From JAJRAL01 sp050015815 (GTDB lineage Archaea; Thermoplasmatota; Thermoplasmata; Methanomassiliicoccales; UBA472): a stretch of DNA of 5,847 nucleotides. The stretch's first letter is position 1; every line of letters begins with the position of its first letter. Where the stretch lies: positions 1 through 5,847 of the forward strand of contig JBEKAR010000102.1 in the NCBI GenBank assembly GCA_050015815.1, read 5' to 3'. The translations under genes and the position numbers were made by a program. This document shows positions 1-5,476 of this stretch, one piece after another. The notes under the pieces were generated by a model. It did no database searches, was not told the origin of the DNA, and worked only from the letters and a program-made list of their open reading frames with translations.

Positions 1-41
1 ACCTGCTCCCGAGCCTCTTCCAGTATTCTCTCCGCGCTCAT
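1..41 (-). CDS. Partial CDS, N-terminus only; possibly beta-CASP/KH ribonuclease aCPSF1
   Basis: Reading leftwards from an ATG at 41-39, an open frame gives MSAERILEEAREQV and is cut by the window edge after 13 codons and 2 bases. The short acidic and basic helix resembles the start of archaeal cleavage and polyadenylation specificity factor 1, a KH plus metallo-beta-lactamase/beta-CASP RNase that ends transcripts in archaea. From general knowledge that gene sits next to the proteasome beta gene in several euryarchaea, and here it follows psmB on the same strand. Only 13 residues are visible, so family membership is an inference from helix character and neighbourhood. An AT-rich gap with a TATA-like element separates it from psmB, so it may have its own promoter. 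The Shine-Dalgarno is weak. Confidence 0.45.
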   Translation of the reverse strand, partial: MSAERILEEAREQ

Positions 42-107
42 GAACCGTTCACACTTCAAGGAAATTGAATTCAAACATAACTATAATTGATGAATGATTA
101 AAGTGTT
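42..107 (-). promoter_or_regulatory. AT-rich intergenic gap with TATA-like element for the leftmost gene
   Basis: This 66-bp gap is far more AT-rich than the flanking genes. On the minus strand it contains the TATA-like stretch TTATAG (plus positions 81-86), which would place transcription start near position 57 and give a leader of about 16 nt before the ATG at 41. No clear purine-rich BRE and no long U-run terminator for psmB are visible, so readthrough from psmB is also possible. Confidence 0.35.
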
Positions 108-767
108 TCACTTGGCCTTCGGGTAGTCTATCCCGAGCTTGACCGCCCTTTTCCGGACATCATCCTCGGCCAGCTCCTGGTACCCGTCCTCGGTGATGCT
201 GATTATGGCCATGCCGTCCCCGCTCGCGGAGTCGCGCTTCATGGCCGCGTTCAGGGCCCTGATCGCTAGGTCGATCGCTTCCTCCTTCGACAAGCCCTTC
301 TCGAAGCTGTCCTCCAGGACACCGTAGGCGAAGAGCGAACCGGAGCCTACAGAGACGTAGTCATCGCGGATCGAGCCGCCGGCCGCGTCTATCCCATAGA
401 CGTGCCCGCCCTCTCCGTCGACCCCTCCCATGATCAGTCCGACATAGAAGAAGCCCTGCGCTCCGCCTCCGCGGTGCAGGATGTTGCTGAGGAGTGTGGA
501 AGCCGCCTTCACGGTCATCTTCGTGCCCCTCTTGAGCCTGTAGAGCTCGACCTCGGCCTTGATGTACCTGGCAAGGAGCTGCGCGTCACCGACAAGGCCC
601 GCGGTGGTCAGACCGATGTTCTCATCGATCTTGAAGACCTTCTGGACCTCCTTGTGGGCAATGATGTTGCCCATTGTCGCTCGGTGCTCTGATGCCAGCA
701 CTACGCCGTCCTTATTGACAATGCCTATCGTGGTCGTGCCCGTCTTCATTTGTTGGTTTTCCGCCAT
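108..767 (-). CDS. psmB: 20S proteasome beta subunit (catalytic), threonine protease
   Basis: This 219-residue protein is the catalytic subunit of the archaeal 20S proteasome, which forms the two inner seven-membered rings and degrades unfolded proteins fed in by PAN or Cdc48-type ATPases. A short propeptide, residues 1-10 ending in KTG, precedes TTTIG. Autocleavage at Gly10-Thr11 would expose the nucleophile Thr11 (mature Thr1). Known family catalytic positions are present: Glu27 (mature Glu17), Lys43 (mature Lys33) in HKEVQKVF, the GSGS loop at 141-144, and the RDSASG motif at 178-183 with the conserved Asp179. Other family hallmarks include TTAGLVGDAQ (54-63) and GIDAAGGS (125-132). Length is normal for the family. 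The ATG at 767 is supported by GAGGG nine bases upstream and by its distance from a BRE/TATA promoter. The alpha subunit is not in the window. Confidence 0.97.
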   Translation of the reverse strand: MAENQQMKTGTTTIGIVNKDGVVLASEHRATMGNIIAHKEVQKVFKIDENIGLTTAGLVGDAQLLARYIKAEVELYRLKRGTKMTVKAASTLLSNILHRGGGAQGFFYVGLIMGGVDGEGGHVYGIDAAGGSIRDDYVSVGSGSLFAYGVLEDSFEKGLSKEEAIDLAIRALNAAMKRDSASGDGMAIISITEDGYQELAEDDVRKRAVKLGIDYPKAK

Positions 768-770
768 ACC

Positions 771-781
771 ATCACGCCCTC
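771..781 (-). promoter_or_regulatory. Shine-Dalgarno of psmB
   Basis: On the minus strand GAGGG (plus 777-781) lies 9 nt before the ATG and is followed by GTGAT (plus 771-775). Together they read like the archaeal consensus GGAGGTGATC split by a small insertion, and they support the ATG at 767 as the start. Confidence 0.5.
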
Positions 782-835
782 ACAAAACACATCGAAGAGA
801 TGGCGAGGTCCTATTCGGCCTCTGATAAAGCTAAC

Positions 836-851
836 GATATAAATACCTTTC
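836..851 (-). promoter_or_regulatory. BRE/TATA promoter of psmB
   Basis: On the minus strand a purine-rich GAAAGG (plus 846-851) is followed by a TATA box core TTTATAT (plus 837-843), a close match to the archaeal TFB/TBP recognition pattern. Orientation is fixed by the BRE lying on the side away from psmB. Expected transcription start is around 814, which gives a 5' leader of about 45-50 nt that carries the Shine-Dalgarno. Confidence 0.65.
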
Positions 852-867
852 TTATCTCCAGACCGAC

Positions 868-898
868 GGTCCGGACCAATCATTAGTTTCTGGTCCGG
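868..898. repeat. Palindrome and inverted repeat of GGTCCGG half-sites (possible operator)
   Basis: A perfect 10-bp palindrome GGTCCGGACC occupies 868-877. Its right half continues into an 8-bp inverted repeat, CCGGACCA (871-878) with TGGTCCGG (891-898), separated by 12 bp. GGTCCGG thus occurs on the plus strand at 868 and 892 and on the minus strand at 871-877. The cluster begins about 17 bp upstream of the psmB BRE, where an archaeal activator or repressor would bind. If the predicted start sites are right it lies in DNA transcribed from neither gene, so a protein site is more likely than an RNA hairpin. Confidence 0.4.
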
Positions 899-912
899 CC
901 TTGCCGCTGCCC

Positions 913-941
913 TTCGGTTCGAGACCCCAACCCCAACCGAA
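913..941. repeat. Inverted repeat TTCGGTT/AACCGAA
   Basis: TTCGGTT (913-919) and AACCGAA (935-941) form a perfect 7-bp inverted repeat around a 15-bp C-rich loop that contains a tandem CCCCAA-type stretch. An overlapping register, GGTTCG (916-921) with CGAACC (938-943), is also possible. It lies between two divergent promoters. Function is unknown and the arm length is modest for a GC-rich genome. Confidence 0.3.
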
Positions 942-969
942 CCTCGTTCCTATGGCGCTTTCCGCGATT

Positions 970-996
970 GGCGATCGCCCACAGAAAGAATCATAA
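970..996 (+). promoter_or_regulatory. Promoter of the FmdE-domain gene with adjacent palindrome
   Basis: A purine-rich AGAAAGA (983-989) followed by the TATA-like ATCATAA (990-996) is centred about 27 bp before the ATG at 1021. In archaea that spacing places transcription start at or next to the start codon, so the mRNA is probably leaderless; only a weak AGGT precedes the ATG. A perfect 10-bp palindrome GGCGATCGCC (970-979) sits immediately upstream and could be an operator. No strong TATA box is seen, so the call is moderate. Confidence 0.45.
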
Positions 997-1020
997 GGGA
1001 TCCAGGGGTCTAGGTCGCTC

Positions 1021-1458
1021 ATGGACCGACTCCCGGAGGAATTGATCCAGCTGAAGAGGTTCCATGGACACCTGGGGCCATATGTCGTCGTGGGCTACAG
1101 AATGGGCCAAATCGCCCGCCAGCGTTTGGAGGGCAAGCTGACGGCCGTCTCGCTTACGGGCACGAAGACGCCGCTTTCCTGCGTCGTCGATGGAATCCAG
1201 TTCTCCTCGACCTGCACCATGGGAAAAGGCAACATCACCATCCACGAGGATGGGGAGGCGAGGGCCCACTTCATCTCCGACAGATTCCTAATTGACATCA
1301 AGCTCGACGACGAGGTCAAGGCGAGTATCGATGGGACGATGAGCAAGGAGACGGAGGAGGCGACGGCCATGGCGGTCTATAACGCGCCCGAAGAGGAGCT
1401 CTTCGTCATCAGAGAAGTTGAGTCAGAGCTGAGCGAGAGAACGCTGAAACTGAGATGA
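1021..1458 (+). CDS. Stand-alone FmdE-domain protein (putative metal-binding)
   Basis: The 145-residue product matches the FmdE family. Seen in the sequence are FHGHLGP (residues 14-20), YRMGQIA (26-32), a Cys at 54 in CVVDGIQ (54-60), and a second Cys at 65 in STCTMGKGN (63-71). In the family the His residues (here His15, His17) and the Cys near VDGIQ lie in the conserved, metal-binding core. True FmdE subunits of molybdenum formylmethanofuran dehydrogenase also carry a C-terminal zinc ribbon. That is absent here, and no other Fmd/Fwd gene is nearby, so a role in methanogenesis is not supported. Stand-alone forms occur widely in archaea, with no role that I can name. The ATG start fits a leaderless promoter. 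The last 50 bp overlap the 3' end of the convergent membrane protein gene. Confidence 0.85.
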   Translation: MDRLPEELIQLKRFHGHLGPYVVVGYRMGQIARQRLEGKLTAVSLTGTKTPLSCVVDGIQFSSTCTMGKGNITIHEDGEARAHFISDRFLIDIKLDDEVKASIDGTMSKETEEATAMAVYNAPEEELFVIREVESELSERTLKLR

Positions 1459-3058
1459 AGATGATCAGAGCGATCGGCGCCCTGGTGCCGAAGTCGTAGA
1501 GGACGTCGCTCCATCGGTCCCCGCCCCGAAGCCTGCCAGTGAAGTACGAGATGATAGCGACCAGCTCGAGCACGTAGAGTCCGGTGACGATAACCAATCC
1601 ATCCGTTCCACTGCCGAGGGTTCCCATCCCCTGAAGCAACCCGAACAGCCCTACCGTGACACCGAGTATCAGCGGGGCGAAGAAGACGCTCGAGGCGCGC
1701 ATCATCTCGACCGTGCCACGGAGGGAGTCTTCAATCTTGAGCGAAGCCTCGCGTAGGTCGTCAAGGTTCGTCGCTAGGCTGAACGCCACCCTTCCGGCCG
1801 AGACTGGGTCGGAGTCAGCGGCGGTCGCAGTGGTCAGGAAGGCGTTCCAGTGGATGGGGAACGATTCGCGGATCTCGTCCAGCCGAATCGCCACGTCGAT
1901 GCCTGTCCTCGAGACCCTCGTCCGGTGGAGAATGCGCGCCACAAAGGCCGAGAATCCATTTCCGGACCGATTCGCAGAGCACTGCTCCAGAGCTCTTTCG
2001 AATGACGTCCCACAGGAGAGACGGTTCGCGGTCTGGTACAGTCCGGAGACGAGGTCGGATTCCCAACGTCGCTTGTCCTTGATGGCAGCGTGCTCCTTCG
2101 ACGTCCGGATAGCGAGTCCGACAGGCAACGGCAGGCCGATGGTGAGCAGTACCAGATACGGGTTCGCCTCGGCGGTCAAGTGAACGGAGAGGAAGGCGGT
2201 TGCGGAGATGCCTAGGGCGAGTAGCTCGCCCCTCCCGAGCCCGAAGGCACGAAGCCTTCCTCCCGTCGGGTTCCTTGAGAGCATGGCCCTGGCATAGACC
2301 AAAGTCCCGGCGGGAAGCGCGATCAGGACGACAACAGCGAGTTGCGTGAGCGGCAATTCCGACTGCGGTGTCGCACCCAAAGTCGATGAGCTGAACGTCC
2401 CCAGCGCCTGAAGCGGCACCATGGTGAAAAGGAGCACCGGAACGAGCACCCCGACGGCGAAGAGCACCATGGTGGGGGTAGCGAGCGAAGAGACATAGCG
2501 GTCGGTCGATTCCCTGACGCCATCTGTCACGACATGAGAGGCTCGGTCGAGCAGCCTATTGATGCTCTCTCGTCCTGATTCATGGGCGGTGGAAAGGAGA
2601 AGATGCAGCGCTTGTCTCACGCTGTCATTCCTCTCCGAGAGGTCGGACGCGACCTCGAAGACCGCGTCGTCCATGCCCTCGCTCTCCTTGGCAAGGACCT
2701 TCCAGGCTGAGTGCCGAAGACGGTCCGCCAGTGCTCCCTCCCTTGCGGAGGCGGCCTTCAGCGCCATCTCAACCGAGGGTCTGATGTGCATGCTCATGAC
2801 CATAGTCCCGATCACCGAGGGCGCCTCTCTGAGAATCATCTGCTCCTCAGCATCCATGCGCCTCCTCCCCTCTGAGGCGGCGTATGAACCGGCAAGGATC
2901 GGAATGGCGGCGCCGATCGGCACGGCGTAGATGAGCCCAGTCAGCCCGAGCGTGACGGTCAGGACTGCGTCGATGATGAGACAGGCGACGGCGACTCGCT
3001 TGAACACCGTCCAGCCCCTCGCGGCAAATAGCTCGGTCGACTCTCCGTTCCTCTCCAT
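1409..3058 (-). CDS. Type II/IV secretion platform protein, two GspF/TadC domains
   Basis: The 549-residue protein is an archaeal GspF/TadC/FlaJ-type inner-membrane platform, the partner on which a PilB/FlaI-type ATPase acts to extrude pilin-like subunits. It shows the duplicated layout. A cytosolic helical domain at about 70-190 (AEEQMILREAPSVIGTMVMSM and following) precedes membrane segments near 195-215, 238-258, 278-294 and 300-317. A second cytosolic domain at about 330-455 is followed by segments near 457-480, 487-506 and 526-540. One or two more hydrophobic segments lie at 22-58. The ATG has GAGG five bases upstream. The frame stays open upstream without ATG, GTG or TTG, so the true N-terminus may be longer. 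It is the third gene of a minus-strand operon, about 100 bp after the ATPase stop, and its 3' end overlaps the convergent FmdE-domain gene. Substrate pilins are not visible here. Confidence 0.88.
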   Translation of the reverse strand: MERNGESTELFAARGWTVFKRVAVACLIIDAVLTVTLGLTGLIYAVPIGAAIPILAGSYAASEGRRRMDAEEQMILREAPSVIGTMVMSMHIRPSVEMALKAASAREGALADRLRHSAWKVLAKESEGMDDAVFEVASDLSERNDSVRQALHLLLSTAHESGRESINRLLDRASHVVTDGVRESTDRYVSSLATPTMVLFAVGVLVPVLLFTMVPLQALGTFSSSTLGATPQSELPLTQLAVVVLIALPAGTLVYARAMLSRNPTGGRLRAFGLGRGELLALGISATAFLSVHLTAEANPYLVLLTIGLPLPVGLAIRTSKEHAAIKDKRRWESDLVSGLYQTANRLSCGTSFERALEQCSANRSGNGFSAFVARILHRTRVSRTGIDVAIRLDEIRESFPIHWNAFLTTATAADSDPVSAGRVAFSLATNLDDLREASLKIEDSLRGTVEMMRASSVFFAPLILGVTVGLFGLLQGMGTLGSGTDGLVIVTGLYVLELVAIISYFTGRLRGGDRWSDVLYDFGTRAPIALIIFISVSAFSRSALTQLL

Positions 3059-3162
3059 CCAAGCCTCGAGCTCGTCGCTCCGCCTGGGTGCGAAAAGCCT
3101 TCTAGCGAAGGAAGGCAGGGGCGTGTTCGATTTCCCTTTCTGAAGAAGCGAGCGATTGGCGG
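3059..3162 (-). other. Spacer between ATPase and platform genes, open in the platform frame
   Basis: These 104 bp separate the ATPase stop (3165-3163) from the platform-protein ATG. In the platform-protein frame there is no stop back to a TAA within the ATPase gene. The hypothetical peptide (for example PSFARRLFAPRRSDELEAW just before Met1) looks protein-like, and GC at third positions is roughly two thirds. The only near-cognate start is CTG at 3166-3164, overlapping the ATPase TGA as CTGA and preceded by GGTGGGAG. No promoter or terminator is evident. The GAGG at plus 3064-3067 serves the ATG at 3058. Confidence 0.35.
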
Positions 3163-4875
3163 TCAGTCTCCCACCAGACCCCGGAATCCTTCGAGAGTCT
3201 CCTGGTAAGACCTGCCCTTCTTACTCGCCTCCCAGAAGAACGCGTTGCACCGGCAGACCCACTCCGGGCCGAGGAACGATGCGTCTTTCGCGGACGCCCT
3301 TATCAGCAACTCCCTCATCTCGACTCTTGTCTGGATGTTCTGCAGGGCCTCGAGGTAATCGATGTTCCATGATTCGGCGATGCGCGCTATGATTCTCGAC
3401 GGCGTGGACATCGATTCTCTTACCTTCCCCGATCTTGGATCGAAGCCCGTGAGGACGTTGAACTCGCCCCCCTCATCCTCTGGCGTTTCAGCGATCTGGA
3501 TGACCCTACGCTCGGGGGTCTGTGAGCCTCGGTTCCGGTGAAGGCCGATGCAAACGACGACGTCCGTTGCGAGGAACTCCCGCTGCGGGATGCCCATCTC
3601 GTTCACCACCCGGTCCCTCACGGATTCTGGTGAGTCACCGTGGATGGTTCCCAGCACGCTGGAACCCGCCTTGCCAGTGCGCATCCCGTCGTATAGGGTC
3701 CTGGCCTCGCGTCCCCTCACCTCTCCCATCACGATCGCCGATTCCCCTAGCCGCAGCGAGACCCTGAGCGCGTCCTCGCTCTTCGACTCCGTGCTCTCGC
3801 CTACCGAAGGTTGGACGATTAGGGACTGGACCTTGTAACCGAGGCCCTGCATCGTCGCCACCGGAAGCTCTGGCGTATCCTCGATGACAAGTATCCGGTG
3901 GGATGTGGGGAACTCGAACATCGTCGCCGACAGCATGGCGGACTTCCCCGCGCCCCTCGGCCCACAGAAGAGGATGCTGCTCCGGCCGTCGACAAGAAAC
4001 GACAGTAGCCCTGCCGTGAATGGGTCCAGCGTACCCATTGAGGCAAGTCTGGTGAGCGTCCAGGGCGTCCTAGAATGCCTCCTAAGCGCCACCGCGATGC
4101 CGTCCGCGCTGAGCGGGGGACCAATAACGGTCGCTCTTGAGTTGAGCCCTCCGAGGTCCGCCTCCAACACCGGGCTCGCCATCGAGAACGGCCGACCGCT
4201 GTAGTACCGAATCCGTGAGACGAGGCCGTTCACCTCGGCCTCCGATGCCATGACGTTCGTCGTCGCCCTGACCATCGAGCCGCGACCCTGCAGACCGTTC
4301 AATGTCACGTGCACCAGGTTGATCGAGGCGGGTGCATCGACGTAGACGTCCTCCACATGCTCGTCAGCTAGCAGCGTCTCGAACAGACCGTATCCTACGG
4401 TGTTTCGCACCACGCAGGCGGCGACCCGGTCCAGAGTTCGGGCGTGCCCATCGGCCGCCAAGGGGAGGGCGAGCCTCCTCTCTTTCGTCAGTCGGCCTGC
4501 CTCGGCCAGCGCCATCTCCCCAACCTCCTCCCTGAGCTCCTCCTGGGAGAGGTCCAGGTTATCCAGAGGTCGCGACGATACTGACTCTATCACGGAAGAG
4601 ACGAGGTCGTGCAGCTCTGGGGTGAGAGAGTGCTCCCATGGTGTGATGAGGTAGTGGGTCCGCATCTCGCAGTCGTCGTGCACCACCTTCACTTTCGCAT
4701 CGCAAACCTCGTAGTCCGCGAGCGGCAGTGAGCCTTTGGGGACGAAGTCCGAGAGCCAGAACCTGGAGAACGATGGCCTGCGCCTCTCTTGCCGGTGGAG
4801 CAGAGGCACCAGCCCCTTCGGCCCCTGTGGTTCAGGACCTCTTGATCTGGACGATTGGCCCTTGGGAAGAATCAC
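3163..4875 (-). CDS. Type II/IV secretion system ATPase (PilB/TadA/FlaI family)
   Basis: This hexameric secretion ATPase would power assembly of pilin-like filaments at the cytoplasmic face, together with the platform protein encoded next. Numbered from the GTG at 4875 (570 residues), it shows Walker A GPRGAGKS (305-312), the Asp box LVIEDTPEL (329-337), Walker B AIVMGEVRG with catalytic Glu385 (380-388), and the His box GTIHGD (409-414, His412). An N-terminal domain of about 230 residues and a C-terminal tail of about 100 residues flank the core. The start is uncertain. A frame-opening TTG at 4899 lacks a Shine-Dalgarno and overlaps the upstream gene by 68 bp. The GTG at 4875 follows a perfect GGAGGTGA. 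The GTG at 4809 would remove the overlap. Conserved-looking sequence begins only near the last of these. A CRC motif (541-543) and Cys58/Cys69 are unusual extras. All catalytic motifs are intact. The specific subtype (pilus, archaellum-like or Tad) cannot be settled. Confidence 0.92.
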   Translation of the reverse strand: MILPKGQSSRSRGPEPQGPKGLVPLLHRQERRRPSFSRFWLSDFVPKGSLPLADYEVCDAKVKVVHDDCEMRTHYLITPWEHSLTPELHDLVSSVIESVSSRPLDNLDLSQEELREEVGEMALAEAGRLTKERRLALPLAADGHARTLDRVAACVVRNTVGYGLFETLLADEHVEDVYVDAPASINLVHVTLNGLQGRGSMVRATTNVMASEAEVNGLVSRIRYYSGRPFSMASPVLEADLGGLNSRATVIGPPLSADGIAVALRRHSRTPWTLTRLASMGTLDPFTAGLLSFLVDGRSSILFCGPRGAGKSAMLSATMFEFPTSHRILVIEDTPELPVATMQGLGYKVQSLIVQPSVGESTESKSEDALRVSLRLGESAIVMGEVRGREARTLYDGMRTGKAGSSVLGTIHGDSPESVRDRVVNEMGIPQREFLATDVVVCIGLHRNRGSQTPERRVIQIAETPEDEGGEFNVLTGFDPRSGKVRESMSTPSRIIARIAESWNIDYLEALQNIQTRVEMRELLIRASAKDASFLGPEWVCRCNAFFWEASKKGRSYQETLEGFRGLVGD

Positions 4876-5413
4876 TCGCGTCCGATTCACCTCCGACAAC
4901 CTTGAACGCGCGCTTCGTCAACGACGACTCGAACTTGCCGAGTTCCCGTCCAGCGGCCGCCATCGCCGAACGCGTTCTCTCAACGCACGACTCACATTCC
5001 ATGTCCCTCGACTTCGGGATGATTAGACCAAGATCTTCCGCAGCGGGTCTCGCAGGGAATTTGGACAAGATGCGCGAGATTACGTCCGAAGGCGAGGCAT
5101 CGCATTGGCGGCAAACGCGTCCCTCTGGAGTGGCCGATTGCACCGCTTCTAGAGCTCGAAGGATCCGCGCAAGAGGACTGAGGACCGAGACCACGTCCCG
5201 GTCATAGCGGACCTCCCAGGTCCCGAGGAGCTCGATCCGTTCGGCGGATTGGTGCCGGGCGAGCAGCCTCAAAGTGCCGATCATACACGATCTGTCCGTC
5301 AAGTCCTGCCGTCCCTTGCAGCCCTGGCAATCAATGCCGATGGTACGGCGCCGATACGTTCCAACGCATCCAGTCTGTCTTCTTTCGTCGTTCACTCGAG
5401 CCGCATTGGCCAT
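4832..5413 (-). CDS. Cys-rich protein of unknown function, first gene of the secretion operon
   Basis: I do not recognise this 193-residue family. It has no signal peptide or membrane segment and is probably cytosolic. Eight Cys stand out: Cys16; Cys29-x2-Cys32 with Cys43 (DCQGCKG...SC); Cys101-x2-Cys104 (CRQC); and Cys140-x2-Cys143 (CESC). The last two CxxC pairs could form one zinc ribbon around an Arg/Pro-rich linker, while the first group could hold a second metal or an Fe-S centre. The middle part (about 45-95) looks like an alpha/beta domain, and the C-terminal 20 residues are polar and probably disordered. The ATG at 5413 is chosen over an upstream in-frame TTG (5449) because GGAGG lies six bases before it. 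It is first in an operon with the secretion ATPase, whose likely start lies inside or just past its 3' end. That position implies a role as partner, regulator or chaperone of the pilus-like machine; this is inference. Confidence 0.75.
   Translation of the reverse strand: MANAARVNDERRQTGCVGTYRRRTIGIDCQGCKGRQDLTDRSCMIGTLRLLARHQSAERIELLGTWEVRYDRDVVSVLSPLARILRALEAVQSATPEGRVCRQCDASPSDVISRILSKFPARPAAEDLGLIIPKSRDMECESCVERTRSAMAAAGRELGKFESSLTKRAFKVVGGESDASDSSQGPIVQIKRS
4887..4894 (-). promoter_or_regulatory. Perfect Shine-Dalgarno GGAGGTGA for the ATPase gene
   Basis: The minus strand reads GGAGGTGA here, fully complementary to the archaeal 16S rRNA 3' end, and it lies inside the 3' part of the upstream Cys-rich gene. 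The GTG at 4875 starts 11 bases beyond it, slightly far but usable; the TTG at 4899 lies upstream of it and cannot use it. It suggests translational coupling of the first two operon genes. It could also be a chance Gly/Glu-Val codon run. Confidence 0.45.
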
Positions 5414-5418
5414 GTCGC

Positions 5419-5438
5419 TCCTCCTGAAAGAAGGAGGA
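5419..5438 (-). promoter_or_regulatory. Shine-Dalgarno of the Cys-rich gene, inside a 7-bp hairpin
   Basis: In the mRNA of the minus strand, UCCUCCU is followed by a 6-nt loop (UCUUUC) and then AGGAGGA. The two arms pair perfectly over 7 bp. The second arm contains GGAGG (plus 5420-5424), which sits 6 nt before the AUG at 5413. Folding would therefore hide the ribosome-binding site, and the first arm is itself an imitation of the 16S anti-Shine-Dalgarno. The pairing is seen directly; its regulatory use is inferred. Confidence 0.5.
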
Positions 5439-5476
5439 AGACAAGGCAAGATGCGGCATGGCCCTAACTGCAGCCT

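Noticed and set aside
86..107. Possible U-rich terminator after psmB.
   Set aside because: On the minus strand there is only CTTT and scattered T residues, no run of five or more, so an archaeal U-tract terminator is not supported.
911..930. GGTTCGAGACCCC resembles a tRNA T-arm and loop.
   Set aside because: The flanking bases do not form the 5-bp T-stem, and no acceptor, D or anticodon arms can be placed upstream.
1656..2183. A 175-codon plus-strand open frame within the platform gene.
   Set aside because: It is antisense to a strongly supported membrane protein, shows no family motifs or plausible start context, and long antisense frames are expected in GC-rich DNA.
4728..5207. A 159-codon plus-strand open frame, and overlapping shorter ones, across the ATPase/Cys-rich junction.
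   Set aside because: The opposite strand carries two genes with Shine-Dalgarno sites and recognisable motifs or Cys pairs; the plus-strand product is low-information Ser/Arg/Ala-rich sequence.
5414..5449. TTG at 5449 as the start of the Cys-rich gene, adding 12 residues.
   Set aside because: It lacks a Shine-Dalgarno, while the ATG at 5413 has GGAGG at six bases.
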